A stretch of DNA of 64,000 nt, from NCBI RefSeq assembly GCF_028823535.1, contig NZ_JAQIYM010000009.1, positions 186,001 through 250,000 on the forward strand, written 5' to 3'. The notes under the pieces are model-generated. The model worked only from the letters and a program-made list of their open reading frames with translations, did no database searches and was not told the DNA's origin. Shown here one piece after another: positions 52,818-62,323 of the stretch. This DNA comes from Pseudomonas serbica. Its GTDB lineage: Bacteria; Pseudomonadota; Gammaproteobacteria; Pseudomonadales; Pseudomonadaceae. Within the stretch, counting starts at the first letter, position 1. Each line of letters starts with the position of its first letter. Both the position numbers and the translations under genes were made by a program.

Positions 52818-54308
52818 ATGAGCGAGCGCACCACATCTCACCAATCAACGCGATCCGAGCGATCCGAGCGGCTGGTGATTCTCGGCAGCGTATTACTGGT
52901 GATTGCCATCCTGAGTATCGTGGCGTTTCTGCTGGTGCGTGAACGCGTCAATGCCGAACTGTCAGCCAGCCGCTCCGCCTCCAATATCGTGCAGTTGATC
53001 GAAGCCGATGTCCTGCGTAACGTCGAACTCTACGACGTGTCGTTGCTTGGCCTGATCGCGGCCTCCCGCCGTGATGACCTCATGCAGGTTTCCCCACAGA
53101 TACGTCATCTGGCTTTGTTCGATCGTGCCACCGCCGCCCCCTACAAGGGTGACATCCTGTTGCTCGACCAACAGGGCAACGTGCTCGCCGACTCGGCTTC
53201 GCGAGAACCCAGGACAGGCAACTTTGCCGACCGCGAGTACTTCCTGTCCCACGTGAACAACAGCGACCCGGGCATGTTCATCAGTCGGCCTTTTCGCTCC
53301 CGAATGGCTAACAACGAATGGCGCATCAGCTTCAGTCGCCGGATCAGTGGCGCACAAGGCGAGTTTCTAGGGGTCGCCGAGGCGGCGATGCGCCTGAGCT
53401 ACTTCGAACAGCTGTTCAACAGCCTGAACATCGGTCCCGGCAGTTCGATCAGCCTGATCAACAAGGATGGAATCCTGCTGGCCCAGGTCCCTCGCCTGAG
53501 CGAAGACCTGACCGGTACGGACTTCAGCCAGCTCCCCAACTTCCAGCGTATCGTCAACGAAGGCGACGGCAGTTTCAGCAGCGTTTCGAATCGTTATCAG
53601 GACCTGCGGCTCTACACCTTTTCCCAGGTTGGCAACTTGCCGCTGATTGTCATCGTGGCCTTGTCGGGTGAAGAAGTGTTTTCTTCATGGCAACGCACAG
53701 CGTTGGTGGTCAGCCTGGCAACGACCGCCCTGTGTGCGTGCCTGCTGTGGCTGACCTGGCTGCTCTGCCGCGAACTGCGCCTGCGTCACCATGCCGAACT
53801 GGAGCTGGCACAACTGGCCGCCACCGACGCACTGACCGGACTGGCCAACCGCCGGACGCTGGACCAGACGTTGCGTCATGAATGGTTTCGCGCCCAGCGT
53901 TCCGGCAAGCCATTGTCGTTACTGATGATCGATGCCGATCACTTCAAGGCCTTCAACGACCGCCATGGCCATCAAGCCGGTGATGAGGCCTTGCGCGCGG
54001 TTGCCCAGGTGTTACGCACCCACGTACGGCGGCCGGCCGACCTGGTTGCGCGCTACGGTGGCGAAGAGTTCTCGGTGGTCCTGGCGGAAACCGACATGGC
54101 GGGCGCACAACTGATCGCCGAGCACATTCGAGAGGCCGTCGAACAGCTACCGCCGATTGACGGCACCGACTCGCCGATTACCGTGAGCATTGGTATCAGT
54201 ACCTGGAACGCCAGCTCCGACATCAACCTGGAGGTGCTGATGTTTGCCGCGGACAAGGCGCTGTATCAAGCCAAGGAGACGGGACGTAATCGGGTGGTGG
54301 CGCTCTAG
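52818..54308 (+). CDS. Membrane diguanylate cyclase with dCache-type sensor
   Basis: The 496-residue protein has a transmembrane helix near 20-40, a double Cache-like periplasmic sensor (LDQQGNVLADSASREP, then GNFADREYFLSHV and ISLINKDGILLAQVP), and a second helix near 295-320. The C-terminal GGDEF domain has GGEEF at 414-418 and the product-inhibition I-site RPAD at 405-408, five residues before it, so it should make c-di-GMP and be feedback-controlled. The signal is unknown, but amino-acid-like ligands are common for this sensor fold. Its job opposes that of BifA at the left end of the window. Confidence 0.9.
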   Translation: MSERTTSHQSTRSERSERLVILGSVLLVIAILSIVAFLLVRERVNAELSASRSASNIVQLIEADVLRNVELYDVSLLGLIAASRRDDLMQVSPQIRHLALFDRATAAPYKGDILLLDQQGNVLADSASREPRTGNFADREYFLSHVNNSDPGMFISRPFRSRMANNEWRISFSRRISGAQGEFLGVAEAAMRLSYFEQLFNSLNIGPGSSISLINKDGILLAQVPRLSEDLTGTDFSQLPNFQRIVNEGDGSFSSVSNRYQDLRLYTFSQVGNLPLIVIVALSGEEVFSSWQRTALVVSLATTALCACLLWLTWLLCRELRLRHHAELELAQLAATDALTGLANRRTLDQTLRHEWFRAQRSGKPLSLLMIDADHFKAFNDRHGHQAGDEALRAVAQVLRTHVRRPADLVARYGGEEFSVVLAETDMAGAQLIAEHIREAVEQLPPIDGTDSPITVSIGISTWNASSDINLEVLMFAADKALYQAKETGRNRVVAL

Positions 54309-54334
54309 CGACCACCAAGCAAAATCCGCACACA

Positions 54335-54361
54335 TAAAAAAAGGCCACCCGAAGGCAGCCC
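54335..54361 (-). terminator. Terminator after lpxC
   Basis: On the minus strand GGCTGCC TTCG GGTGGCC forms a short stem with two G-U pairs, followed by seven T residues. It lies 26 bases past the lpxC stop. Confidence 0.7.
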
Positions 54362-54386
54362 TTAAAAAACTAGAGAGGTTTTTTAC

Positions 54387-55298
54387 TTACACGGCCGCGA
54401 CAGGACGCATGTAAGAGATCGGTGCGGTGCTGGCATCTTCGAACGTCACGACTTCCCAGGCATCTGTCTGCTCAATCAACTTGCGCAACAGCTGGTTGTT
54501 CAGTGCGTGGCCGGACTTGAAGCCCTTGAACTCACCAATCAGGCTGTTGCCCAGCAGGTAGAGGTCACCAATTGCATCGAGGATCTTGTGCTTCACGAAT
54601 TCGTCTTCGTAGCGAAGGCCGTCTTCGTTCAGTACACCATCGGCGTCGACCACAATGGCGTTTTCAACGCTGCCGCCGAGTGCGAGGTTGTGCTTGCGCA
54701 GGTACTCGATGTCACTCATGAAACCAAAGGTACGGGCGCGGCTCACTTCTTTTACGAACGAAGTGCTGGAAAAATCCACGCTTGCACTTTGTGTGCGGTC
54801 ACGGAAAACCGGGTGATCGAAGTCGATCTCGAAGCTCACCTTGAAACCTTCGAAAGGGACGAAAGTGGCGCGCTTGTCGCCGTCTTCCACAGTCACTTCC
54901 CGCAGGATGCGGATGAACTTCTTCGCGGCGTCCTGTTCTTCCAGGCCAGCCGACTGAATCAGGAATACGAAAGGTCCAGCGCTACCATCCATGATTGGCA
55001 CTTCGGACGCGGAGAGCTCGACGTAGGCGTTATCGATGCCCAGGCCAGCCATGGCCGAGAGCAAGTGCTCCACCGTGTCCACTTTGACGTCACCGTTGAC
55101 CAGCGTGGTCGACATGGTGGTTTCGCCAACGTTTTCCGCGCGTGCAGGGATCTGCACCACAGGATCGAGGTCGGCACGACAAAACACAATGCCGGTGTCG
55201 ATCGGCGCAGGCTTGAGGGTCAGGTATACCTTCTCCCCGGAGTGCAGACCTACACCTGTGGCACGGATAATATTTTTCAGTGTGCGTTGTTTAATCAT
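54387..55298 (-). CDS. lpxC: UDP-3-O-acyl-N-acetylglucosamine deacetylase
   Basis: The 303-residue zinc amidase carries out the committed step of lipid A synthesis. The zinc histidine lies in VDTVEHLLSAMAG, and the HKILDAIGDLYLLG segment supplies the second histidine and the aspartate; KSGHALNNQLL is the catalytic histidine region. It is the last gene of the dcw cluster, 112 bp after ftsZ. Confidence 0.98.
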   Translation of the reverse strand: MIKQRTLKNIIRATGVGLHSGEKVYLTLKPAPIDTGIVFCRADLDPVVQIPARAENVGETTMSTTLVNGDVKVDTVEHLLSAMAGLGIDNAYVELSASEVPIMDGSAGPFVFLIQSAGLEEQDAAKKFIRILREVTVEDGDKRATFVPFEGFKVSFEIDFDHPVFRDRTQSASVDFSSTSFVKEVSRARTFGFMSDIEYLRKHNLALGGSVENAIVVDADGVLNEDGLRYEDEFVKHKILDAIGDLYLLGNSLIGEFKGFKSGHALNNQLLRKLIEQTDAWEVVTFEDASTAPISYMRPVAAV

Positions 55299-55410
55299 GG
55301 CTTGGGCCGCTTCAGCGCAAATTGCGAACTGGTATCAACAAAGGCTGGCGATGATAGCAGACCACGCCTTTGCTGAACACCAATCAACTTCATAGCCCTG
55401 ATACATTTCA

Positions 55411-56604
55411 TCAATCGGCCTGACGACGCAGGAAGGCCGGGATGTCCAGGTAGTCCAGGTCATCTTGCGGATTCATCTTCGCGGCAGTGGCAGCACCGGC
55501 CTGGGCCTGGTTGCGCATGACGGTCGGACGGTCCAGGTCACGGTAGTTAACCGCTGGCGCTTCCTGACGAACAGGGGCTTGTTGTTGCGGCTGGGAAGCC
55601 ATCGACGTGTGCACGGTATTGTCGATGATCTTCACCGGCTTCTCGATTTTAGCGCCCAGACCGGTAGCAACGACAGTCACGTGCAGCTCGTCGCGCATGT
55701 CCGGATCGATAACGGTACCGACCTTGACCATGGCGTGCTCGGAAGCGAAGGCCTCGATGATGCTACCCACGTCGGAGTACTCACCCAGGGACAGGTCAGG
55801 ACCGGCGGTGATGTTCACCAGGATGCCGCGTGCACCTTGCAGGTTCACGTCTTCGAGCAACGGGTTGCGAATGGCCGCTTCGGTGGCCTCGCGTGCACGG
55901 TTCGGACCGCTGGCGCAGCCAGTGCCCATCATCGCCATGCCCATTTCGCTCATCACGGTACGTACGTCGGCAAAGTCGACGTTGATCATGCCCGGACGCT
56001 TGATGATGTCGGAGATACCGCGAACGGCACCGGCCAGTACATCGTCAGCCTTGGCGAAAGCCGACAGCAGGCTGGCGTCCTTACCGAGGATGGTCAGCAG
56101 TTTCTCGTTGGGAATGGTGATCAACGAGTCGACGCTTTCCGACAGCAGGCGAATGCCTTCATCGGCGATCTGCATGCGCTTGCGGCCTTCGAACGGGAAC
56201 GGACGAGTCACCACCGCAACGGTGAGAATCCCCATTTCCTTGGCCACTTCGGCAATGATCGGCGCAGCACCGGTACCGGTACCGCCGCCCATGCCAGTGG
56301 TGATGAACACCATGTTGGTGCCCTGCAGGACTTCGGCAATGCGCTCACGATCTTCGAGAGCGGCCTGACGACCTACTTCAGGGTTGGCACCAGCGCCCAG
56401 ACCTTTGGTCACGCCGGTACCCAGTTGCAGGATGGTCCGCGCGCCAATGCTCTTGAGCGCCTGGGCATCAGTGTTGGCGCAGATGAATTCGACGCCTTCA
56501 ATGTTGCTCTTGACCATGTGATTCACGGCGTTGCCGCCGCCACCGCCTACACCGATAACTTTAATAACCGGGCTTGCGGGGATGTTGTCTACGAGTTCGA
56601 ACAT
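55411..56604 (-). CDS. ftsZ: Cell division protein FtsZ
   Basis: The 397-residue tubulin homologue forms the Z ring. The GTP motif GGGTGTGAAP and T-loop ADDVLAG region are present, and the conserved C-terminal peptide LDYLDIPAFLRRQ binds FtsA and ZipA. GGAGAGGGAAA lies before ATG 56604. It lies 78 bp after ftsA. Confidence 0.99.
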   Translation of the reverse strand: MFELVDNIPASPVIKVIGVGGGGGNAVNHMVKSNIEGVEFICANTDAQALKSIGARTILQLGTGVTKGLGAGANPEVGRQAALEDRERIAEVLQGTNMVFITTGMGGGTGTGAAPIIAEVAKEMGILTVAVVTRPFPFEGRKRMQIADEGIRLLSESVDSLITIPNEKLLTILGKDASLLSAFAKADDVLAGAVRGISDIIKRPGMINVDFADVRTVMSEMGMAMMGTGCASGPNRAREATEAAIRNPLLEDVNLQGARGILVNITAGPDLSLGEYSDVGSIIEAFASEHAMVKVGTVIDPDMRDELHVTVVATGLGAKIEKPVKIIDNTVHTSMASQPQQQAPVRQEAPAVNYRDLDRPTVMRNQAQAGAATAAKMNPQDDLDYLDIPAFLRRQAD

Positions 56605-56682
56605 TTTCCCTCTCCTTTACGTTCTCTAGTTTTTTCGCCTACTGCCTGTATCTACAACGGTGTCGCGGTGTTGCGGTAAATC

Positions 56683-57942
56683 TTAGAAATTGCCCTGGAC
56701 CCAGCTCTTGATGCGATCGAGCAAGGCGCCTTTGGGTTCTTCGTTGCTGTAGCTGTCGCGGCTGCCGATACCCGAGAACGAGATGCCGTCGGATTGCTTC
56801 TGCAGGCCGTACATCAACAGGCCAACGCCGGTGGAATAAATCGGGTTGCGCACCACGTCATCCAGGCCTTTCACGCCGTGAGGCACGCCCAGGCGAACCG
56901 GCATGTGGAAGATTTCCTCAGCCAGCTCGGTAGCACCTTCCATCTTCGCCGTACCGCCGGTCAGCACGATGCCGGCCGGGATCAGGTCTTCGTAGCCGCT
57001 GCGACGCAGCTCGGCCTGGATCAGCGTGAACAGCTCGTCGTAACGTGGCTCGACCACTTCGGCCAGGGCCTGGCGCGACAGCTCGCGTGGTGGACGATCG
57101 CCAACGCTTGGGACCTTGATGGTTTCACCGGCGCCTGCCAGTTTGGCCAGGGCACAGGCGTAGCGAATCTTGATTTCTTCGGCGTACTGGGTCGGGGTAC
57201 GCAACGCCATGGCGATGTCGTTGGTCACCTGGTCACCCGCGATCGGGATCACCGCGGTGTGGCGGATTGCGCCTTCAGTGAAGATCGCGATATCGGTGGT
57301 GCCGCCACCAATGTCCACCAGGCACACGCCCAGTTCTTTCTCGTCGTCGGTCAGCACCGAGTACGCGGACGCCAGTTGCTCAAGGATGATGTCGTCGATT
57401 TCCAGGCCGCAGCGACGCACGCATTTTTCAATGTTCTGTGCGGCGTTGACGGCGCAGGTGACCACGTGGACCTTGGCCTCCAGGCGCACGCCGGACATGC
57501 CCAGTGGCTCGCGGACGCCTTCCTGGTTATCGATCACGTAGTCCTGCGGCAGGGTGTGCAGCACGCGCTGGTCAGCCGGGATCGCCACGGCCTGGGCGGC
57601 GTCGAGTACGCGTTCAAGGTCGGCGGAGCTGACTTCGCGATCACGAATCGCCACGATGCCGTGGGAGTTCAGGCTGCGGATATGGTTGCCGGCCACGCCG
57701 ACAAACGCCGAGTGGATGCGGCAGCCAGCCATCAGCTGCGCTTCTTCGATGGCGCGCTGGATCGACTGCACGGTGGACTCGATGTTCACCACCACGCCCT
57801 TCTTCAGGCCACGGGACGGATGGGTGCCGATCCCGACGATTTCCAGCGTGCCGTCGTCCGCGACCTCGCCGACCAGCGCCACCACCTTGGAGGTGCCGAT
57901 ATCGAGACCGACGATCATTTTGCCGCTTTGCACGTTTGCCAT
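56683..57942 (-). CDS. ftsA: Cell division protein FtsA
   Basis: The 419-residue actin-like protein tethers FtsZ to the membrane. Phosphate-binding motifs MIVGLDIGTSKVVALVGE and VDIGGGTTDIAIF are present, and the C-terminal amphipathic anchor DRIKSWVQGNF is intact. It follows ftsQ by 15 bp. Confidence 0.98.
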   Translation of the reverse strand: MANVQSGKMIVGLDIGTSKVVALVGEVADDGTLEIVGIGTHPSRGLKKGVVVNIESTVQSIQRAIEEAQLMAGCRIHSAFVGVAGNHIRSLNSHGIVAIRDREVSSADLERVLDAAQAVAIPADQRVLHTLPQDYVIDNQEGVREPLGMSGVRLEAKVHVVTCAVNAAQNIEKCVRRCGLEIDDIILEQLASAYSVLTDDEKELGVCLVDIGGGTTDIAIFTEGAIRHTAVIPIAGDQVTNDIAMALRTPTQYAEEIKIRYACALAKLAGAGETIKVPSVGDRPPRELSRQALAEVVEPRYDELFTLIQAELRRSGYEDLIPAGIVLTGGTAKMEGATELAEEIFHMPVRLGVPHGVKGLDDVVRNPIYSTGVGLLMYGLQKQSDGISFSGIGSRDSYSNEEPKGALLDRIKSWVQGNF

Positions 57943-57957
57943 GGGTCCTGCCTCTTC

Positions 57958-58824
57958 TTAATTCTTTGCGACAGCGGGTTGGGCTGTCGTCGGCGCTACT
58001 GGTTCCCGCCAGCCAACAGCGAGGCCGTTGGCATAGCGCAGATCGATGCGCGCAATGTTCGTAATCTGTTCTTTTAGCGTCTTGTCATAGATGGCAATGA
58101 AACGGCGCATCTTTTCCACCAGGTTGCCGCGTCCCAGCAGCAGTTCGATCCCGGGCCCGGCACTGCCAGGGCCGGTCGTCAGGAACCAGCTGCCTCGTTC
58201 GCGCAACTCCAGGCGCGCAATCGAGAAGCCCAATGGCCTGAGCAACTGGCTCAGTACCTGGTATTGCTGCATCACTTGCTGCTGGGCCCGCTGCGGACCG
58301 AACAACTGCGGCAAGTGTTCGTAATTGGCCAGCTCGCGTGGGGTAAACGCCTGCCCCTGGTTGTTCAGCAGCGATTCGTCACCCCAACGGGCCACCGGCA
58401 GTTGTTCTTCCAGGCGAATTACCACCTGGTCCGGCCACACCCTGCGCACTTCGGCGTGGGCAATCCATGGCATGGTTTCAAGCTCGGTGCGCATGCTCGC
58501 CAGGTCGATGGTGAAGAAGCTCGACGCCACGTACGGGGCGATTCGCTGCTGCACCGCCTGCTGGCTGATGTAGCTCAGGTCACCCTGCACCGCGATCTTG
58601 GTGATCGGCCGGTCGGCGTAAGGCAACAAACGCTGCGCGCCTTCGTAAGTACCGAACCCCAACGCGACCAGCAGCACCGGCCAGAACAGGGCTTTGAGAA
58701 AACCGAAGTTGGCTTTCGGCAGGCGCGCGGACATCGGCTCTTTGGCCACCATTCGGCTGGCACCCCGCGGCACCGGCTTGCGGCCGGGTGCGGGTGGCTG
58801 ATGTCTCAACTGTGCGCCTTGCAT
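57958..58824 (-). CDS. ftsQ: Cell division protein FtsQ
   Basis: The 288-residue bitopic protein has a basic cytosolic tail, one helix (about residues 45-65; FLKALFWPVLLVALGFGTY), a POTRA domain (ITKIAVQGDLSYISQQAVQQRI) and the beta domain (VRRVWPDQVVIRLEEQ). It links early and late divisome parts. ATG 58824 has GAGG about 8 bases upstream and gives the usual family length; the longer frame to 58917 is rejected. Confidence 0.93.
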   Translation of the reverse strand: MQGAQLRHQPPAPGRKPVPRGASRMVAKEPMSARLPKANFGFLKALFWPVLLVALGFGTYEGAQRLLPYADRPITKIAVQGDLSYISQQAVQQRIAPYVASSFFTIDLASMRTELETMPWIAHAEVRRVWPDQVVIRLEEQLPVARWGDESLLNNQGQAFTPRELANYEHLPQLFGPQRAQQQVMQQYQVLSQLLRPLGFSIARLELRERGSWFLTTGPGSAGPGIELLLGRGNLVEKMRRFIAIYDKTLKEQITNIARIDLRYANGLAVGWREPVAPTTAQPAVAKN

Positions 58825-58828
58825 GGTC

Positions 58829-59803
58829 TTAACCTCGCGGCTCTTCGTTGCCGGCAGCTGAAACGCTGTCGGCCAGAATGGCCAGAACCAGTTGCTGGAA
58901 ATCCAGGCCGGCAGCACGGGCCGCCATCGGCACCAGGCTGTGATCGGTCATGCCCGGTGCCGTGTTGACTTCCAGGAACCAGAATTGCCCCTCGGCGTCC
59001 TGCATCACATCCGCCCTGCCCCAACCGGCGATACCCAGCGCTTCACAGGCTTTCGCCGTGAGGTCCATGAGTTCCTTTTCCTTGGCGCTGTCCAGGCCGC
59101 ACGGAATGCGGTACTGGGTATCGTTGGCGATGTACTTGGCGTCGTAGTCGTAGAAACTGTGCGTCGTGCCCAGGGCGATTGGAGGCAACACCTGGTCACG
59201 CAGGGTGGCGATGGTGAACTCCGGACCTTGAATCCATTGCTCGACCAACACTTGCGAATCGTAGGTACTGGCCGCTTTCCAGGCGTCGATCAATTCAGAC
59301 GCGGAACTCACTTTGGCCATCCCGATACTTGAACCTTCATGGGCCGGTTTGACGATCAAAGGGAAGCCCAGTTCCGTCGCCGCCGAAATACAATCGGCTT
59401 CGCTGCTGAGCACCGCGTGACGTGGCGTCGGAATGCCCAGGCTGTGCCAGACCTGCTTGGTGCGCAGCTTGTCCATGGCCAGCGCCGAGGCGAGGATGCC
59501 GCTGCCGGTGTAGGGAATCCCCAGGCACTCGAGCAGGCCCTGCATGCTGCCGTCTTCACCACCACGGCCGTGGAGGATGATGAAGGCGCGGTCGATCTTT
59601 TCGTTCAGCAGACGCTGCAGCAGGTCATCGCCGACGTCGAGGCCGAACGCGTCCACGCCTGCGCTTTGCAGCGCATCGAGGACGGCATTGCCCGACTTCA
59701 GGGACACTTCGCGTTCGGCACTCTTGCCGCCGAACAGCACGGCAACACGGCCGAAGTCTTTCGGCGCGAGGGTGCTGACGAGGTTGGCATAGGCAGCAGT
59801 CAT
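58829..59803 (-). CDS. ddlB: D-alanine--D-alanine ligase B
   Basis: The 324-residue ATP-grasp enzyme makes the D-Ala-D-Ala dipeptide of peptidoglycan. N-terminal GKSAEREVSLKSGNAVL, the HGRGGEDGSMQGLLE segment and C-terminal FWFLEVNTAPGMTDHSLVP are diagnostic. It overlaps murC at ATGA and is followed by ftsQ after 4 bp. Confidence 0.97.
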   Translation of the reverse strand: MTAAYANLVSTLAPKDFGRVAVLFGGKSAEREVSLKSGNAVLDALQSAGVDAFGLDVGDDLLQRLLNEKIDRAFIILHGRGGEDGSMQGLLECLGIPYTGSGILASALAMDKLRTKQVWHSLGIPTPRHAVLSSEADCISAATELGFPLIVKPAHEGSSIGMAKVSSASELIDAWKAASTYDSQVLVEQWIQGPEFTIATLRDQVLPPIALGTTHSFYDYDAKYIANDTQYRIPCGLDSAKEKELMDLTAKACEALGIAGWGRADVMQDAEGQFWFLEVNTAPGMTDHSLVPMAARAAGLDFQQLVLAILADSVSAAGNEEPRG

Positions 59804-61260
59804 TTCAACTTCCCCTTCTCCGGCGCGGCAACGGCACCGGCGAACAACTCACTTTTCAACAGTTTTGGTGCAAGGCCGCCGATATCGCCGGCACCCTGGC
59901 ACAGCAGGATGTCGCCAGCGCGCAACAGCGGCTTGACCAGCGGCGCGAGGTCGACACCACGCTCGATGTAGATCGGATCGAGCTGGCCACGCTGGCGGAT
60001 GCTGTTGCACAGCTTGCGGCTGTCGGCGCCCGGGATTGGTTCTTCACCGGCCGGGTAGACTTCCATCAGCAGCAGGACGTTGGCGTCGGCCAGTACATTG
60101 ACGAAGTCGTCGTACAGGTCGCGGGTACGGCTGTAACGGTGCGGCTGGTAGACCATCACCAGGCGGCGCTCCGGCCAGCCACCGCGTACGGCCTTGATCA
60201 CAGCCGCGACTTCGGTCGGGTGGTGACCGTAATCATCGACCAGCATCACATTGCCGCCGTCCACCGGCAGTTCGCCGTAGACCTGGAAGCGTCGGCCGAC
60301 ACCCTGGAACCCGGACAGGCCCTGGACGATGGCTTCATCGCTGACGCCTTCGTCGGTGGCGATGCAAATGGTCGCCAGCGAGTTCAGCACGTTGTGGTTG
60401 CCCGGCATGTTCACCGAGACATCCAGCGGCTCGCGGTCAGGGCGCAGTACCGTGAAGAAGGTCTGCATGCCTTGCTGGCGCACATTGATGGCGCGCACGT
60501 CGCAGTCTTCGCCGAAGCCGTAGGTGACGGTCGGACGCTTGACCAGCGGCAGGATTTCACGCACCACCGGATCGTCCAGGCACACCACGGCCAGGCCGTA
60601 GAAAGGCAGGTTGTGGAGGAACTCGACGAAGGTTTTCTTCAGTTTGTTGAAGTCACCGTCGTAGGTCGCCATGTGATCGGCGTCGATGTTGGTGACCACG
60701 GCCACCAGCGGCTGCAGGTGCAGGAAACTGGCGTCGCTTTCGTCGGCTTCGGCGATCAGGTAGCGGCTGGTGCCGAGTTGGGCATTGGTGCCCGCGGCAT
60801 TCAGGCGGCCACCGATGACGAACGTCGGGTCCAGGCCACCGGCGGCGAACACCGAGGCGATCAGGCTGGTGGTAGTGGTTTTGCCGTGGGTACCGGCAAC
60901 GGCGATGCCGTGGCGGTAGCGCATCAGCTCAGCCAGCATTTCTGCACGGGGCACCACTGGAATACGACGTTCCAGCGCGGTGGCGACTTCCGGGTTGGAG
61001 GTGTTCACGGCACTCGACACCACCAGCACGTCGGCGGCGGCAGCGTTCTCGGCGCGGTGACCGATGAAAATCTGTGCGCCGAAGGATTCCAGGCGCTCGG
61101 TGACAGGCGAAGCCTTCAGGTCGGAACCGGACACTTCATAGCCCAGGTTCAGCAACACCTCGGCAATCCCGCACATGCCCACGCCGCCGATCCCGACGAA
61201 GTGGATGCGACGGATGCGGCGCATTTCCGGTTGTGGCATGGCTTTCTGATTCTCAACCAT
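59800..61260 (-). CDS. murC: UDP-N-acetylmuramate--L-alanine ligase
   Basis: The 486-residue Mur ligase adds the first amino acid to UDP-MurNAc. It has the Rossmann N-terminus IHFVGIGGVGMCGIAEVL, the ATP loop GTHGKTTTTS and DDYGHHPTE. ATG 61260 (MVENQKAMPQPEMRR) overlaps the murG stop by 8 bp; an open extension to 61302 would read through murG. Confidence 0.97.
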   Translation of the reverse strand: MVENQKAMPQPEMRRIRRIHFVGIGGVGMCGIAEVLLNLGYEVSGSDLKASPVTERLESFGAQIFIGHRAENAAAADVLVVSSAVNTSNPEVATALERRIPVVPRAEMLAELMRYRHGIAVAGTHGKTTTTSLIASVFAAGGLDPTFVIGGRLNAAGTNAQLGTSRYLIAEADESDASFLHLQPLVAVVTNIDADHMATYDGDFNKLKKTFVEFLHNLPFYGLAVVCLDDPVVREILPLVKRPTVTYGFGEDCDVRAINVRQQGMQTFFTVLRPDREPLDVSVNMPGNHNVLNSLATICIATDEGVSDEAIVQGLSGFQGVGRRFQVYGELPVDGGNVMLVDDYGHHPTEVAAVIKAVRGGWPERRLVMVYQPHRYSRTRDLYDDFVNVLADANVLLLMEVYPAGEEPIPGADSRKLCNSIRQRGQLDPIYIERGVDLAPLVKPLLRAGDILLCQGAGDIGGLAPKLLKSELFAGAVAAPEKGKLK

Positions 61261-62323
61261 GGGCCACCTCCAGGCAGGTATCGACCACGTTACGGGTGGC
61301 ATCGGGTTTGGCCAGGCGGCGGGCCGCAGTGGCCATATCGTTGAGTCGTTGTGGTTGCATCAGGACCTCTGTCAGGCGCGCGGCAAGATCCGCTGCACCG
61401 GTCGTTCTTTGCGGCATCAGGAAGGCAGCGCCTTCACGGGCCAAATAATCGGCGTTGCGGGTCTGGTGATCGTCGATCGCGTGGGGCAACGGCACCAGCA
61501 TCGAGGGCAGACCGGCGGCGGCCAGTTCACTGATGGTCAGCGCACCTGCGCGACATACCACCAGGTCGGCCCAACCATAGGCTTGGGCCATGTCTTTGAT
61601 GAACGGCTGCACTTGCGCCTCGACGCCAGCCGCGAGGTAGCGCTGCGCAGTCACTTCATCGTGGTTTTTGCCGGCCTGATGGAACACGTCCGGACGCAGG
61701 TCGACGGCGACTTGCGACAGGGCTTCAGGCAGCAGCTTGTTCAACGGTTCTGCGCCCAGGCTTCCGCCCAGGATCAGCAAACGCGCCTTGCGACCGGCCA
61801 GGGCCGGGCGCGGTGTTTCCAGGAACAGCTCGGTGCGCACCGGGTTACCGGTGGTCCGTCGGCTGCTCGACAGGGTAAAGGTGTCGGGGAACGCTTCACA
61901 GACTCGGGCGGCCAACGGCACCAGCAACCGATTGGCGGTACCGGCAACGGCGTTCTGTTCGTGAACGATCACCGGCACACCGGCCAGTTTGGCTGCGACA
62001 CCACCAGGCCCGGTCACATAACCGCCAAAACCCACCACGCAAGCCGGCTGCAAACGACGAATGATCGCCCGCGCCTGCCAGACGGATTTGAGCAACATGA
62101 ACGGCGCCTTGAGCAGCGACAGCTTGCCCTTGCCACGCAAACCGCTGGCGTTGATCCGATGCAGTTCGATACCGGCGGCCGGGACCAGCTCGTTCTCGAT
62201 GCCACGCGGCGTGCCCAGCCAGTGCACGGTGTAGCCGCGGGCCTGGAATTCTCGGGCACAGGCCAACGCCGGGAACACATGGCCCCCGGTGCCGCCAGCC
62301 ATGATCAATACATTAGCGCCCAT
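61253..62323 (-). CDS. murG: UDP-N-acetylglucosamine transferase (lipid II synthase)
   Basis: The 356-residue glycosyltransferase converts lipid I to lipid II at the inner membrane. The N-terminal GGTGGHVFPALA loop, GGYVTGPGG and GGSLGA loops, and HEQNAVAGTANR are present. ATG 62323 has GAGGAG 7 bases upstream and overlaps the ftsW stop by 11 bp. Confidence 0.98.
   Translation of the reverse strand: MGANVLIMAGGTGGHVFPALACAREFQARGYTVHWLGTPRGIENELVPAAGIELHRINASGLRGKGKLSLLKAPFMLLKSVWQARAIIRRLQPACVVGFGGYVTGPGGVAAKLAGVPVIVHEQNAVAGTANRLLVPLAARVCEAFPDTFTLSSSRRTTGNPVRTELFLETPRPALAGRKARLLILGGSLGAEPLNKLLPEALSQVAVDLRPDVFHQAGKNHDEVTAQRYLAAGVEAQVQPFIKDMAQAYGWADLVVCRAGALTISELAAAGLPSMLVPLPHAIDDHQTRNADYLAREGAAFLMPQRTTGAADLAARLTEVLMQPQRLNDMATAARRLAKPDATRNVVDTCLEVAHG

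Noticed and set aside
52845..52870. Tandem GATCCGAGC repeat
   Set aside because: It is only two copies within the start of the diguanylate cyclase gene (SERSER in the protein), so it is not a CRISPR or regulatory array.
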